DNA from: an uncultured SAR86 cluster bacterium
GTDB taxonomy: Bacteria; Pseudomonadota; Gammaproteobacteria; Magnimaribacterales; D2472
Assembly (NCBI GenBank): GCA_902517425.1
Contig: CABYCI010000010.1
Location: 1-34,180, forward strand
Length of the DNA stretch: 34,180 nt
Reading direction: 5' to 3'
Shown here piece by piece: positions 34,101 to 34,180 of this stretch. The position numbers and the translations under genes are program-made. The notes beneath the pieces were generated by a model. It had not been told where the DNA came from. It worked only from the letters and a program-made list of their open reading frames with translations, and made no database searches. The stretch's first letter is position 1. Every line of letters starts with the position of its first letter.

Positions 34101-34180
34101 TTGGTGGTCAAATCTTGCAGTTTCTATTGTATTTGGTCTTGGTTTTAGTACATTTATAACGTTAATACTTACCCCTGCTG
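31132..34180 (+). CDS. RND-family efflux permease, 3' end cut by the window edge
   Basis: 1016 codons are open with no stop to the window end, so by comparison with relatives of about 1030-1050 aa only the last tail is missing. Starts MTKIIDFALKKAKTTLLIAF (first membrane span), then a periplasmic porter domain (GASPGDTSRLIARPLENRL, TGVKNI), the TM2-TM6 block from about residue 335, a second porter domain, and the TM7-TM12 block. In TM4 the charged site is D398 with glycine at 399 (LIDGSIVITEFADK), where AcrB has two aspartates. At the TM10 lysine position of AcrB there is N919 (AGIVVNNNIVLID). Proton-driven export is expected; the substrate is unknown. The outer-membrane partner is not visible. 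Confidence 0.92.
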   Translation, partial: MTKIIDFALKKAKTTLLIAFMIIVAGSYARQEIPIAASPNVQLPFITVSVFLDGASPGDTSRLIARPLENRLKTVTGVKNIRSTSYLSYARIFLEFEVGFDIDKALVDVKQGVEEIKYQLPLGAEDPQIEEYSEASFPVMNISIVGGKSVRQKVFYARELKDRIEPIEQILEVNMTGAPEEVLEGVIDKSKMESYGVTLSDIYNSVANNNLIIPGGKQDTGRGSFNIEVPSIIESAKDIYAIPVKVTKDAIVTLGEIASVKRTFKDFTSYARVNGQDAVTLEISLRESANAIDASNAIREVLDNFDSELPKNLKIVISNDDTIYASLMVKELNGNIIAAVILIMVLVIASMGARVSMLVGLSIPFCFLMTYLILYTLDMEVNFLVMMGLLLGMGMLIDGSIVITEFADKKIAEGLSRAEGYTLASKRMFYPIIASTGTTMAAFIPVMFWPGFTGQFMRYLPITIFFVLLASLFYSLIVIPVLGSYFGQKKSALNSDDGNISIFTKLTDWYGKYIKRFVQNPVETVIAVVAVLLIIIMSYGYSGKGTVYFAIVDPVQANITVKARGNFSALETKKIIEQVEERFLKVEGIKNVYLRSGTNWWQSGADRIGGGFVETLEPSQTKISGFEIMDRLKDSTIDLPGITVEVEADIGGPSFDSPIELDVYGDTEETVNNAVSLIENFMRNDMIGLNNIFSSKAYPSVEWSVEVDKQKAAQLGVSVGDVGALVQMLTNGFKVGEYRPDDAKDEVEIRARFPDSDRTITGIRDLNVVTKKGTVPVSSFVKVIPKENRQTVNRKNGKYFQEVGAGTLDESEVSLKVSELNNWLNSTDLGPGISYGFGGMAEETEEVNNFMITAGITAVFMMLLMLITQFNSFYQSFIILSSVTISFVGVLLGLLITGKSFSTTMTGLSIVTLAGIVVNNNIVLIDTFNKLKEEAPHLEKSIHIINACKQRLRPILLTSLTTIFGLMPLAMGISLDIISREVLVGSRIVDWWSNLAVSIVFGLGFSTFITLILTPA

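Noticed and set aside
1-34180. CRISPR arrays, insertion sequences, rRNA genes or long direct repeats
   Set aside because: Reading through the window I saw no regularly spaced repeats, transposase motifs or rRNA segments.

Overview
The window is AT-rich and gene-dense. It looks like a piece of chromosome from a streamlined marine-type gammaproteobacterium, with a SAR86-like lineage as my best guess. That guess rests on base composition, the very short intergenic spaces, and a gene order matching the Pseudomonas gyrA-serC-pheA-tyrA/aroA-cmk-rpsA-ihfB block followed by a glycan locus. Nothing in the window gives a direct taxonomic marker. I see no insertion sequence, integrase, CRISPR array or rRNA.

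Layout. Bases 1-22719 are read entirely on the minus strand. In transcription order this block carries a three-gene proton-translocating transhydrogenase (pntA1, pntA2, pntB), gyrA, serC, pheA, tyrA, aroA, cmk, rpsA, ihfB, pyrF, pgi, uvrC, pgsA, a short nucleotide-sugar dehydrogenase, tRNA-Cys, tRNA-Leu, and then a surface-glycan cluster (wzz, a UDP-glucuronate 4-epimerase type SDR, a TviB-type dehydrogenase, an ABC flippase and the 5' part of pseC). Most neighbours overlap by a few bases or are separated by a few bases, so long cotranscribed units with translational coupling are likely.

Bases 22891-24972 (plus strand) hold ubiG, a MupP/Gph-type phosphatase and a YciK-like dehydrogenase. These abut, tail to tail with only 2 bp between stop codons, a minus-strand group running scpA, scpB, rluB, alkA-like glycosylase (27658 down to 24975). 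A 183-bp divergent gap then leads to a plus-strand unit from 27842 to the window edge: DAHP synthase, a tandem DnaT-like protein, a lambda-P-like helicase-loader candidate, a short RND adaptor and an RND pump that runs off the end.

Functions that work together. DAHP synthase, AroA, PheA, TyrA and SerC supply aromatic amino acids and serine. Cmk, PyrF, RpsA and IhfB serve nucleotide supply, translation and nucleoid structure. The sugar dehydrogenases, epimerase, Wzz, flippase and PseC point to an acidic or pseudaminic-type surface polysaccharide. ScpA and ScpB serve chromosome segregation. The most interesting system is the DnaT-like plus lambda-P-like pair at 28897-30241, which looks like a domesticated phage-derived replicative-helicase loading module. 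Second is the RND adaptor at 30257-31135, which appears to lack the alpha-hairpin that normally docks with a TolC-type channel.
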